58,377 nt of DNA, from the NCBI GenBank assembly GCA_023254055.1, contig JALQYN010000069.1, positions 1 to 58,377 of the forward strand. The letters run 5' to 3'. Positions within the stretch are counted from its first letter, which is position 1. Each line of letters starts with the position of its first letter. The notes beneath the pieces were generated by a model. The model did no database searches, had not been told where the DNA came from, and saw only the letters and a program-made list of their open reading frames with translations. The stretch is from Polaribacter sp. GTDB lineage: Bacteria > Bacteroidota > Bacteroidia > Flavobacteriales > Flavobacteriaceae. Shown one piece after another: positions 1 to 7,815 of the stretch. Made by a program: the position numbers and the translations under genes.

Positions 1-399
1 CAGTTGTTAGAAAAATATTTAAATGCAGAAACTACTTTGCAAGAAGAAGCAACATTAAAAAACTACTTTTTATCAGGTAATGTAGCTCCACACTTACAAG
101 AGTATGAATCAATGTTTGGTTATTTTGCCTTTAATAAAGCAGAAACATCTGCAAAACCAATCCAATTAAAAACTAAAAAAACGAATTGGAGATGGTTGTC
201 AGTAGCTGCATCCGTTGTATTATTATTCAGTGTGTATATGGGTAATGAGTACCGTAAAGAACAACAAGTAAAAGCACAATATGCAGAAGTAATGAATACA
301 TTAAAAATGTTATCTACAAACCTTAATAAAGGTAATGAAGCAATGGCAAGTTTGTACGTGTATGAAGATACAGTAAATAAAATATTTAAATCAAAGTAA
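1..399 (+). CDS. Anti-sigma-factor-like single-pass membrane protein, 5' end outside window
   Basis: The reading frame is open to the left edge, so the gene starts before the window; a TTG at position 4 is unlikely to be the true start. The visible part has a soluble segment of about 60 residues beginning with a LLEKYLNAET-like stretch, which resembles the N-terminus of flavobacterial anti-sigma-like proteins. One transmembrane helix follows (about residues 63-80, WRWLSVAASVVLLFSVYMG), then a 50-residue tail. Two DUF4252 genes follow on the same strand. In Flavobacteriia such pairs often lie behind an ECF sigma factor and a short membrane protein, so an anti-sigma role is inferred from size, topology and position. 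There is no zinc-binding HxxxCxxC motif. Confidence 0.6.
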   Translation, partial: QLLEKYLNAETTLQEEATLKNYFLSGNVAPHLQEYESMFGYFAFNKAETSAKPIQLKTKKTNWRWLSVAASVVLLFSVYMGNEYRKEQQVKAQYAEVMNTLKMLSTNLNKGNEAMASLYVYEDTVNKIFKSK

Positions 400-446
400 A
401 AAAAACCAAGTAAACAAATTAGTAAAATAAGTAAACAAGAGAAATC

Positions 447-968
447 ATGAAAAAAATAATCGTATTAATAGCTTTAGTAATAGTACCAGCAGTAAGTTTC
501 GGACAATCAATGTTCGATAAATTAGAAAACATGGAAGATGTTTCTTCTTTTATAGTAAATAAAGATGCATTCCAATTGTTACAAAAATTCGGTGGAAATA
601 TGGGAGGAGACAGCGAGGCTGTAGAGATTTTCAAAATGGTACAGAATTTAAATGAATTAAAAGTTTTCAAAACAAACAGCGTAAAAGTTGCTAAAGAAAT
701 GGAGTCAATGGTTAATAAATCTGTTAGTTCATCAAAATTAACTGAGTTGATGAGATTTAAGGAAAAAGGGTCAAGAGCAAAAATTTATGTAAAAACAAAT
801 GGTAATAAAGACACAGTTAGTGAAGTGTTGATGTTTGTAAGTGGTGTTAGTGAAATGACAGAAGGTAACGCAGAGTCTGTGGTTGTTTCTTTAACAGGTG
901 AGATCGATATCAATAAATTATCAAGTTTGGCAGATAAATTTTCAAAAGAAGGAAAGAAATCTAAATAA
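447..968 (+). CDS. DUF4252 family exported protein
   Basis: The 173-residue protein starts with a Sec signal peptide (residues 1-20, ending SFGQ). The body is lysine- and serine-rich, with the mixed alpha/beta pattern of DUF4252: an MFDKLENMEDVSSF start and an ELMRFKEKGSRAKIYVK stretch in the middle. The family has no established function. It lies 47 bp after the anti-sigma-like gene and 55 bp before a second DUF4252 gene, so the three are probably one transcript ending at the hairpin at 1576-1610. It lacks a lipobox, so it is probably periplasmic, unlike its neighbour. Family assignment is fairly secure; function is unknown. Confidence 0.75.
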   Translation: MKKIIVLIALVIVPAVSFGQSMFDKLENMEDVSSFIVNKDAFQLLQKFGGNMGGDSEAVEIFKMVQNLNELKVFKTNSVKVAKEMESMVNKSVSSSKLTELMRFKEKGSRAKIYVKTNGNKDTVSEVLMFVSGVSEMTEGNAESVVVSLTGEIDINKLSSLADKFSKEGKKSK

Positions 969-1023
969 TTGATACCAACAAATTAAAAATTGCTTGAAAA
1001 ATTATTAACTTAAATCAAAATCA

Positions 1024-1554
1024 ATGAAAAAAATAACAACATTTATAGTAGCTTTTATAGTAGCATTTTCATTCACTTCATGTAATGATGATTCTTTACA
1101 AAGCTACTTAGTTAAAAGTCAAGAAAAATCTGGATTTATCAATTTTGATGTACCGGCAAGTATTTTGCAAATAAAATCTGATAATGTATCAGAAGAAACA
1201 AAAGCAACATTAGAAAGTATTAAAAAAATTAATGTTGTAGCAATGCCTTTTAAAGACAATGCAACAGAAGTTGAAGCAGAAAAAGCACAATTGGATAAAA
1301 TTTTTAAAGGGAAGAGTTATAAAAGTATTATGAGATTTACTGAGAAGAATATGAAAGTAAGTTTATATTATACTGGTGATCCAGATGCAATAGATGAATT
1401 GATTGCTTACGGATACGGTGCAAAACAAGGTGTTGGAGTTGCAAGAATTTTAGGAGAAAATATGAATCCCTCTAAAATCATGAAAATGGTGAACGATGTT
1501 AAACTTGATGGTAGTGGAGTGAGTTTAGATCAGTTCAAGTTTTTACTTAAATAA
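1024..1554 (+). CDS. DUF4252 family lipoprotein
   Basis: The 176-residue protein has a lipoprotein signal peptide with lipobox FTSC and Cys20 as the acylation site. The mature region shares with the gene just upstream the pattern of a short hydrophobic start, a central IMRFTEKNMKVSLYYTGD segment and a C-terminal region ending in a short leucine-rich strand. It is best read as a diverged tandem paralogue in DUF4252. It closes the operon and is followed by a strong hairpin. One paralogue is predicted soluble and one lipid-anchored, so the pair may act as partners at the outer membrane. That is inference only. Confidence 0.75.
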   Translation: MKKITTFIVAFIVAFSFTSCNDDSLQSYLVKSQEKSGFINFDVPASILQIKSDNVSEETKATLESIKKINVVAMPFKDNATEVEAEKAQLDKIFKGKSYKSIMRFTEKNMKVSLYYTGDPDAIDELIAYGYGAKQGVGVARILGENMNPSKIMKMVNDVKLDGSGVSLDQFKFLLK

Positions 1555-1575
1555 AAAAACATCATATACTTATAT

Positions 1576-1610
1576 AAACCCAAAATCGAAGTTAGATTTT
1601 GGGTTTTTCT
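1576..1610 (+). terminator. Rho-independent terminator after the DUF4252 pair
   Basis: Perfect 12-bp arms AAACCCAAAATC (1576-1587) and GATTTTGGGTTT (1595-1606) enclose a 7-nt loop and run into a T-tract. It lies 22 bp after the last stop codon. Confidence 0.85.
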
Positions 1611-1681
1611 TTTTAACGAGCTATTAACAAGGAAACACCTTAATTTTCTTACTTTTGAATTCTTAATATGAATAACTATTT

Positions 1682-4135
1682 ATGAAGCTTCAAAAGTTCA
1701 CTTTTATCATTTGTGTGTTTTTTATTTCTTTAGTTCCTGCGCAAACTAAAAACCCACAATCTATATATAGAAAAGAGAAAGACAAAGTTCACGCTTTAGA
1801 GCACACCAAGCTTGCTGTTTCTTTAGATTTCAAAAACAAAGAATTGAAAGGTGAAGCCTGGCTTACGCTACGTCCTTATTTTTATGCAACAAACAAAGTA
1901 ACATTAGATGCTAAAGCTATGATTATTCATAGTATTCAGTTAAACAATAAAGAGGTAGGTTATAATTATGATGGGGAAGAACTCATTGTAGAACTCTCTA
2001 AAAACTACACAAAAGAGGAAGCATTTACATTGTATATAAAGTATACTGCAAGACCAGAAAAAGTAAAACAAAAAGGAAGTTCTGCGATTACACAAGCCAA
2101 AGGATTGTATTTTATCAATGCAAACGGATTGGATAAAACAAAGCCAACGCAAGTTTGGACACAAGGTGAAACTGAAGCAAGTAGTTGTTGGTTTCCAACC
2201 ATTGATAGTCCAAATCAAAAAACATCTCAAGAACTTATAATCACTGTTCCTGATAAATACAAAACCTTATCAAACGGAATCTTAGAAAAACAGACAACTA
2301 ATAATAACGGCACAAGAACAGATTATTGGAACTTTAAACAGAAACATGCCCCATATTTATTCTTTTTAGGTGTTGGCGAATTTGAAATCATTAAAGATTC
2401 TTATAAAAATATTCCGGTTGAATATTATGTAGAGAAAAAATATGCTCCCTACGCAAAAGACATTTTTGGTTTGACTCCAGAAATGATGGCATTTTTCTCT
2501 AAAATTACGGGAATTGAATATCCTTGGAATAAATACAGTCAGATTGTTGGTAGAGATTATGTAAGTGGAGCTATGGAAAACACCACGGCTGTTATCCATG
2601 GTGAGCAAGCATATCAAATGCCAGGGCAATTGATTGATGAAAACTTACAAGAAAATACAATAGCTCACGAATTATTTCATCATTGGTTTGGTGACCTGGT
2701 TACTGCAGAAAGTTGGAGCAACTTAACGTTGAACGAATCTTTTGCAAATTATAGCGAGTATTTATGGAGAGAGTATAAATACGGAAAAGAGGATGCAAAT
2801 GCACATTTATTGGAGAGTGTAGAAGCCTACAAACAAGGCCAGAATTTCGATAAAAATTTAGTGCGCTACTTTTACAGTGACAAAGAAGATATGTTTGATC
2901 AGGTAAGCTATAATAAAGGCGGAGCGATTTTACATATGCTGAGAAATTATGTAGGAGATGAGGCTTTTTATGCAAGTTTAAAACTGTATTTAACAGAAAA
3001 TAAGTATAAATCAGCAGAAGTAGACCAGTTGCGTTTAGCGTTCGAAAAAATTACAGGTAAAGATTTAAATTGGTTTTTTAATCAGTGGTATTTTTCTAGC
3101 GGACATCCTAAAATTCAAGTTTCTTACGATTACAATACTTTAGAGAAAAAAGTTGCCGTTAATTTTTATCAAACAGAAGGGGAGTTTCAGTTTCCGATCG
3201 CAATAGATATTATTGAAAACGGAAAAGTAATTCGAAAAAATGTTTTTGTAGACGGGAAAGATGCTTCGTTTGTTTTTGATTATGTAAAAACCCCAGAAAA
3301 CATTCTTGTAAATGCAGATGGTGTATTGTTAGCTGATTTTATAGAGGTAAAAACAACACAGCAATACTTAAGTCAGTTAAAGCACACTACAAATTACGCG
3401 CTTAAAAGAGAAGCAATACTTAAGCTTGCTCCTTTACAAGAGGATAAAAATGTTTTTGAAGCCGTTGCAAGCGCCTTAAACGATCCATTTTACAAGATTA
3501 GAATTTTGGCAATAGAGAACATCAATTTATTTAATAAGTTCTCTAAAAGAGATGTTATTGATAAAATTAAAAAGATAGCACAAAACGATAAAAAGACCTT
3601 GGTTAGAGCTGCTGCAATAGAAACACTAGGAAAATTAACAGAGCCAGAGAATTTGCCAATATTTCAAGAAGCCTTAAAAAGTAAATCTTATAGTGTTTTA
3701 GGGAAAACTTTAGTAGCTATTTATTATATTGATAAAATGTCGGCAATTAAATTGTCTAAAGAATTACCTGACGATGTTAGAAAAATTATTGCAACACCAT
3801 TGACAAGGATATTTATTGAAGAAAATGATGATACTGAGCTTGAGTTTATCGCTAAGAACGTGTTGGCTGGTATGTTTGTAAATAGTGATACCAGAATACA
3901 ATCACTCTATAAAAGAGCCTACGAGAAAATAGCAAAGAGTAACAATACCAAAGCTATTCAGAATTTAGTAGATGATATTATTGCAAAAGGTATTCAGTTT
4001 AAGCAATTTAATTTTGATAAAACAGCAGTAAACTTATTACAACAAATGGTTAATTATCAGAGAGATAGTGAGGTTGCTAACAGGAATAAACACATACAAA
4101 TCATAAGAATGGGTTTGACGCAGTTAGTGAATTAG
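1682..4135 (+). CDS. M1 family zinc aminopeptidase, exported
   Basis: The 817-residue protein removes N-terminal residues from peptides. A Sec signal peptide (1-21, ending VPAQ) sends it across the inner membrane. The M1 exopeptidase motif GAMEN is at 296-300. The zinc site HELFH (329-333) is followed 19 residues later by the third ligand E352 in NESF. After the catalytic and beta-sandwich domains (to about residue 560), the C-terminal 250 residues are alpha-helical and HEAT-like, as in many bacterial M1 enzymes. It is preceded by a terminator and followed by one, so it is monocistronic. With M14, M13 and two S9 peptidases nearby it belongs to a set of secreted peptidases. All catalytic residues are intact. 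Confidence 0.93.
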   Translation: MKLQKFTFIICVFFISLVPAQTKNPQSIYRKEKDKVHALEHTKLAVSLDFKNKELKGEAWLTLRPYFYATNKVTLDAKAMIIHSIQLNNKEVGYNYDGEELIVELSKNYTKEEAFTLYIKYTARPEKVKQKGSSAITQAKGLYFINANGLDKTKPTQVWTQGETEASSCWFPTIDSPNQKTSQELIITVPDKYKTLSNGILEKQTTNNNGTRTDYWNFKQKHAPYLFFLGVGEFEIIKDSYKNIPVEYYVEKKYAPYAKDIFGLTPEMMAFFSKITGIEYPWNKYSQIVGRDYVSGAMENTTAVIHGEQAYQMPGQLIDENLQENTIAHELFHHWFGDLVTAESWSNLTLNESFANYSEYLWREYKYGKEDANAHLLESVEAYKQGQNFDKNLVRYFYSDKEDMFDQVSYNKGGAILHMLRNYVGDEAFYASLKLYLTENKYKSAEVDQLRLAFEKITGKDLNWFFNQWYFSSGHPKIQVSYDYNTLEKKVAVNFYQTEGEFQFPIAIDIIENGKVIRKNVFVDGKDASFVFDYVKTPENILVNADGVLLADFIEVKTTQQYLSQLKHTTNYALKREAILKLAPLQEDKNVFEAVASALNDPFYKIRILAIENINLFNKFSKRDVIDKIKKIAQNDKKTLVRAAAIETLGKLTEPENLPIFQEALKSKSYSVLGKTLVAIYYIDKMSAIKLSKELPDDVRKIIATPLTRIFIEENDDTELEFIAKNVLAGMFVNSDTRIQSLYKRAYEKIAKSNNTKAIQNLVDDIIAKGIQFKQFNFDKTAVNLLQQMVNYQRDSEVANRNKHIQIIRMGLTQLVN

Positions 4136-4161
4136 AGAAACCTAATTTTTTAAATGTTAAT

Positions 4162-4192
4162 AAAGCCTTTAGAATCCCTAAAGGCTTTTATT
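4162..4192 (+). terminator. Rho-independent terminator between convergent genes
   Basis: Arms AAAGCCTTTAG (4162-4172) and CTAAAGGCTTT (4178-4188) with a 5-nt loop are followed by a T-rich tail on the plus strand. It overlaps the stop codon of the convergent XRE gene. Confidence 0.8.
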
Positions 4193-4556
4193 TTTTATAT
4201 TCTTCAAAAGTACCATCAGAATAAAAGACGACAATACGTTCCATTTTCTTTTCTTTAGGTGTGGTTTGTTGTACAATTGACGCTTCGGACGAAAGGGCAG
4301 GGGTCTTTTCAATCGGTTTTTCTGCAATTTGTTTCGGAAAAGTGCCTTTTCCGTTTAACAACCAATAAATATCTACATCCTTAAATGTATTTGTGACTTT
4401 TAAGATGAAATCTAAACTAGGTTTGTTTCTGCCAGAAATAATATGGGAAATGCTAGAACGCTGCACTTCTATTTTATCTGCGAATAATGATGCAGTTAAT
4501 TGATGGAATTCCATCACTTCTTTTAGCCTTGTTGTAAAATCACTTGTGTTTACCAT
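4188..4556 (-). CDS. XRE-family helix-turn-helix transcriptional regulator
   Basis: The 122-residue protein has an HTH_3 (Cro/CI) domain at about residues 8-65. It includes the recognition-helix region VQRSSISHIISGRNKPSLDF and the usual trailing DIYWLLNGKG. The C-terminal half (about 75-122) is low-complexity and probably flexible, with a short strand at the end. It has no ligand domain. The gene is convergent with the M1 peptidase and divergent from the M14 carboxypeptidase. Two inverted repeats overlap its predicted promoter (see 4575-4616), so negative autoregulation is likely. The targets are unknown; the M14 gene is the nearest candidate. Confidence 0.85.
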   Translation of the reverse strand: MVNTSDFTTRLKEVMEFHQLTASLFADKIEVQRSSISHIISGRNKPSLDFILKVTNTFKDVDIYWLLNGKGTFPKQIAEKPIEKTPALSSEASIVQQTTPKEKKMERIVVFYSDGTFEEYKK

Positions 4557-4574
4557 TGTAAATTAATTATAATG

Positions 4575-4616
4575 TTACAAATGTAAAAATTAATACAATA
4601 ACAATTGTGTTATTGT
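4575..4616 (-). promoter_or_regulatory. Promoter of the XRE gene overlapped by two inverted repeats (candidate operator)
   Basis: On the minus strand TACATTTG (4585-4578) matches the Bacteroidota -7 element TAnnTTTG, 21 bp before the start codon. A TTG lies 16 bp upstream of it. The palindrome TTACA-AA-TGTAA (4575-4586) covers the -7 element. A second one, with perfect 9-bp arms ACAATAACA / TGTTATTGT (4595-4603 and 4608-4616), covers the -33 area. This arrangement is what a repressor that blocks its own promoter would need. Confidence 0.5.
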
Positions 4617-4909
4617 GAAACGAATTTAATTTGAAACACAAAATTGTTTAACCTAAGGTTTATATAGTATTATTTAATTTGCTATATTTTAGCATTTTAC
4701 AATATTGATATAAAATAAATTTATACCTTATTACTGTTTGCTAAAGGTTGCTGATTGTAATTTTAAATTACCTAAAGAATCCATTACATTTGTATAGAGA
4801 TCTGCACACATGAGTGATTACAATTGTAATATTAATTGAATTTACTTTTGTTAAAAAAAAGGAATTTGCTAAAACTGAATTTGTATTTTTGCAATCTTAT
4901 TTGTTATCA
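4617..4909. other. Intergenic region before the M14 gene
   Basis: The region is very AT-rich with no small gene that I could support. TATTTTTG at 4884-4891, 18 bp before the M14 ATG, fits a -7 element, with TTTG 15 bp upstream of it, which is shorter than usual spacing. A GTG at 4814 in the M14 frame is not favoured as a start. Confidence 0.4.
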
Positions 4910-5950
4910 ATGGAGATATTAAATGTGCAAGAATTAGAATCAATCTATAATTCTAAAAAAGAAACGACTCTTTTTGGAAAATGGATTCATTACGCACATA
5001 TTTCTCCTTTATTGTCAAAATTATCAGATAAGCTCAGAATTGATGTCGTTGGGCATTCTGAAAATAAGGTACCTATTCATACAGTAGAATTTGGCTCTGG
5101 TTCGAAGAGAATTTTAATTTGGACTCAGATGCACGGAAATGAGAGCACGGGTACTAAAGCCTTGTTTGATTTTTTTAACTGTATCGAAACCTCTACAAGC
5201 CTTGTTTTTAAAAGGATTCTAAAAGAATGTACAATATTATGCGTCCCAATGTTGAATCCAGATGGCTCCCTAAACTATACGCGTGTAAATGCTAAAAATA
5301 TTGATTTAAATAGAGATGCTGTAGATAGAAAAGCCCTAGAAAGCAGGTTACTCAGAACTATTTTAGAAAATTTTAAACCAAATTATTGCTTTAATCTACA
5401 CGATCAAAGAACAATTTTTGGTGTAGAGGGCACTAAAAATCCAGCTACTATATCCTTTTTGGCACCTTCTGAAGAAGAAAGCAGAAAAATTACAACAGGA
5501 AGAAAGCTAACAATGAATGTTATTGTGGCTATGAACAACCTTTTGCAAAAAATCATACCAGATCATATAGGTAGATATACAGATGAGTTTTATTCGACAG
5601 CAACAGGCGATAATTTTCAGAAACTAGGATTCAATACTGTTTTGATTGAGGCAGGTCACTTCCCTGATGATTATGAAAGAGAAGAAACACGAAAATTTAA
5701 TTTTTACGCTCTTGTACAAGGAGTGTATCATATTGCTACAGCTACTGATTATAAAGAGTATTTGCCTTATTTTGATATTCCTAACAATCAAAAAAACTTT
5801 TTTGACATCATAGAAAAGACTAAAAATTCTACCGAAGCAAAAGGATATTTATTTGTTGATAAAGTTGTAGAAAATACATTTACGACAGAAACTGTGTTAG
5901 AAATGGAAGGCGACCTGAGTAATTTTTTAGGTCATGCAACAAAAGTGTAG
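4910..5950 (+). CDS. M14 family zinc carboxypeptidase
   Basis: This 346-residue enzyme is predicted to remove C-terminal residues from peptides or cell-wall fragments. Zinc ligands are the HxxE of MHGNEST (about residues 74-77) and the histidine of NLHDQ (about 165). The substrate-binding block NPDG...R.N....DLNRDA is present, and the catalytic glutamate lies in LIEAGHFPDDYERE. There is no signal peptide, so it is probably cytoplasmic, unlike the other peptidases here. ATG 4910 is chosen over an upstream in-frame GTG (4814). The extra 32 residues of the longer form do not fit the family, and a -7-like TATTTTTG lies 18 bp before the ATG. The gene is divergent from the XRE regulator, which may control it. 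Confidence 0.85.
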   Translation: MEILNVQELESIYNSKKETTLFGKWIHYAHISPLLSKLSDKLRIDVVGHSENKVPIHTVEFGSGSKRILIWTQMHGNESTGTKALFDFFNCIETSTSLVFKRILKECTILCVPMLNPDGSLNYTRVNAKNIDLNRDAVDRKALESRLLRTILENFKPNYCFNLHDQRTIFGVEGTKNPATISFLAPSEEESRKITTGRKLTMNVIVAMNNLLQKIIPDHIGRYTDEFYSTATGDNFQKLGFNTVLIEAGHFPDDYEREETRKFNFYALVQGVYHIATATDYKEYLPYFDIPNNQKNFFDIIEKTKNSTEAKGYLFVDKVVENTFTTETVLEMEGDLSNFLGHATKV

Positions 5951-6035
5951 TTTTTATGTGTTTTTTTTAGTAATTTTCTTTTTCTTTTAAATATAATTCA
6001 TAAATTTGTAAGATTAATTGAATTATGTTTAAAAA

Positions 6036-6515
6036 ATGAGAAAGTTTGTTTTAGATGAAATCGATCATCAAATACTAGATGTGTTAATTGAAAATGCCAG
6101 AACACCATTTACAGACATTGCTAAAAAATTATTAGTTTCTGCTGGAACTATTCATGTTCGAGTAAAAAAAATGGAAGATGAAGGAATAATTCAAGGTTCT
6201 ACATTAACATTGAATTACGAGAAAATGGGATATTCTTTTATTGCTCATGTTGGTATTTTTCTTGAAAAAACATCAATGACTCAAAGTGTTATAAAAGAGC
6301 TTAGTACAATTCCAAATGTTACTGTAGCCTATGTAACTGCTGGGAAATACAATATTTTTTGTAAAGTAAGAGCAAAGGACACGAACAATGCAAAAGATAT
6401 TATTTATATGATTGATGACATCGAAGGTGTAAATAGAACAGAAACCATGATTTCTTTAGAAGAAAGCATTAATGATAAAAAAAGAATGATGCACGCAATT
6501 TTTAAAGAATTGTAA
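6036..6515 (+). CDS. Lrp/AsnC family transcriptional regulator
   Basis: The 159-residue protein has an N-terminal winged HTH (about 5-60, starting LDEIDHQILDVLIENARTPF) and a C-terminal RAM ligand-binding domain (about 70-150). These are the two standard parts of Lrp/AsnC proteins, which bind amino acids and assemble as octamers. It is 85 bp after the M14 gene and is followed by its own terminator. TAAATTTG at 6001-6008 is a possible -7 element. The next genes are an aminotransferase and a branched-chain oxoacid dehydrogenase E1, so control of amino-acid breakdown is a reasonable inference. The sequence does not identify the effector amino acid. Confidence 0.9.
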   Translation: MRKFVLDEIDHQILDVLIENARTPFTDIAKKLLVSAGTIHVRVKKMEDEGIIQGSTLTLNYEKMGYSFIAHVGIFLEKTSMTQSVIKELSTIPNVTVAYVTAGKYNIFCKVRAKDTNNAKDIIYMIDDIEGVNRTETMISLEESINDKKRMMHAIFKEL

Positions 6516-6536
6516 GCAAAACGTACATTAAATTAC

Positions 6537-6567
6537 AATCCTTATCAATGTTTGATAAGGATTTTTT
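6537..6567 (+). terminator. Rho-independent terminator after the Lrp gene
   Basis: Perfect 12-bp arms AATCCTTATCAA (6537-6548) and TTGATAAGGATT (6552-6563) enclose a 3-nt loop and are followed by six Ts. It separates the regulator from the aminotransferase. Confidence 0.85.
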
Positions 6568-6593
6568 ATTTTAGTTAGCAAATCAATAGCTTT

Positions 6594-7736
6594 ATGAATC
6601 ATATTTCAAAACTTCCAGATATAGAGACTACTATTTTTACAGTAATGGGGAATTTGTCTAAAAAACACAAAGCCATTAACCTCTCTCAAGGCTTTCCTAA
6701 CTTTAAAAGTGATCAAAAATTAATTGATTTGGTTTCAAAAGCAATGAATTCTGGTTACAATCAATATGCTCCAATGCTTGGAGTAAGAGAACTTAGAGAA
6801 GCTATTGCAGAGAAATTTGACAAGCTGTATCAGACCTCTTACAATCCAGAAAACGAAATTGTTGTTACGGCAGGAGCAACCCAAGCTATCTTTACTATTA
6901 TTTCTGCTTTTATAAGTCCAAAAGACGAAGTTATCTTATTTAAACCGGCCTATGACTGTTATGAGCCTGCAATTGAGTTAAATGGTGGGAAAGTAATTCC
7001 AATACAATTAAAATATCCAGATTATCAAGTAGATTGGGATGAAGTAAATAAAGTATTTTCTGAAAAGACAAAAATGATTGTCATTAACACACCACAGAAT
7101 CCGTGTGGTACTGTTTTTTCTAAAGAAGACATGCAACAATTAGAGGCTTTAACGAGAGATACCAATTGTATTGTTTTAAGTGATGAAGTCTATGAACACA
7201 TGGTTTTTGATGGATTTACACATCAAAGTGCTTGTTTGTTTCCAGATTTAAAAGAAAGAACTTTTATCACAGCATCTTTCGGAAAAACGTTTCATAATAC
7301 TGGATGGAAAATGGGCTATTGTTGTGGTCCAAAAGAATTGATGAAAGAATTTATAAAAGTACATCAGTTTAATGTGTACTCAGTAAATACACCAATGCAA
7401 ATGGCGTTAGCAATATATTTGCAAGATGAAAATAATTACAATTATTTATCAGTTTTTTTTCAACAAAAGAGAGATGTGTTTTTAGAAGCCATCAAAGATT
7501 CAAGGTTCAATTTTACACCAAGTAGAGCAACCTACTTTCAGGTATTAAACTATAAAAACATATCACAAGAACATGATGTAGGTTTTGCTAAAAGATTAGT
7601 CACTGAATTTGGCGTGGCTTCAATTCCGTTATCGGTATTTAACACAAACAACTTAGATGAAAAAGTATTGCGTTTTTGTTTTGCAAAAAAAGAAGAAACA
7701 TTATTGAAAGCAGCAGAAATTTTAAGCACATTATAA
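6594..7736 (+). CDS. PLP-dependent class I/II aminotransferase (methionine/aromatic type)
   Basis: The 380-residue fold-type I aminotransferase contains INLSQGFPNF at the N-terminus, PQNPCGTVFS (about 167-176), the cofactor aspartate in SDEVY (D197) and the PLP lysine K231 in SFGKTFHNTGWK. This motif set is closest to the kynurenine aminotransferase / methionine aminotransferase group, which transfers amino groups from methionine, aromatic amino acids or glutamine to 2-oxo acids. It is cytoplasmic. The Lrp regulator is upstream and the 2-oxoacid dehydrogenase E1 is 79 bp downstream. A route from amino acid to oxo acid to acyl-CoA fits the order. Exact substrate is not settled by sequence. Confidence 0.88.
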   Translation: MNHISKLPDIETTIFTVMGNLSKKHKAINLSQGFPNFKSDQKLIDLVSKAMNSGYNQYAPMLGVRELREAIAEKFDKLYQTSYNPENEIVVTAGATQAIFTIISAFISPKDEVILFKPAYDCYEPAIELNGGKVIPIQLKYPDYQVDWDEVNKVFSEKTKMIVINTPQNPCGTVFSKEDMQQLEALTRDTNCIVLSDEVYEHMVFDGFTHQSACLFPDLKERTFITASFGKTFHNTGWKMGYCCGPKELMKEFIKVHQFNVYSVNTPMQMALAIYLQDENNYNYLSVFFQQKRDVFLEAIKDSRFNFTPSRATYFQVLNYKNISQEHDVGFAKRLVTEFGVASIPLSVFNTNNLDEKVLRFCFAKKEETLLKAAEILSTL

Positions 7737-7760
7737 TTTACATTCCTATATAAGTAATGC

Positions 7761-7800
7761 ATTGTAGTTCGTTTTTTATTTTTAAATTCGCAACTACAAT
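7761..7800. repeat. Inverted repeat in front of the E1 gene
   Basis: Perfect 9-bp arms ATTGTAGTT (7761-7769) and AACTACAAT (7792-7800) are separated by 22 nt holding a T-tract and TATTTTTA, a weak -7-like sequence. It could be a regulator site flanking the promoter or an RNA hairpin ending the aminotransferase transcript. Confidence 0.5.
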
Positions 7801-7815
7801 TAACCAATTTATTAC

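Noticed and set aside
4814..4909. GTG start extending the M14 protein by 32 residues
   Set aside because: The extension is not family-like and ATG 4910 has a -7-like element 18 bp upstream.
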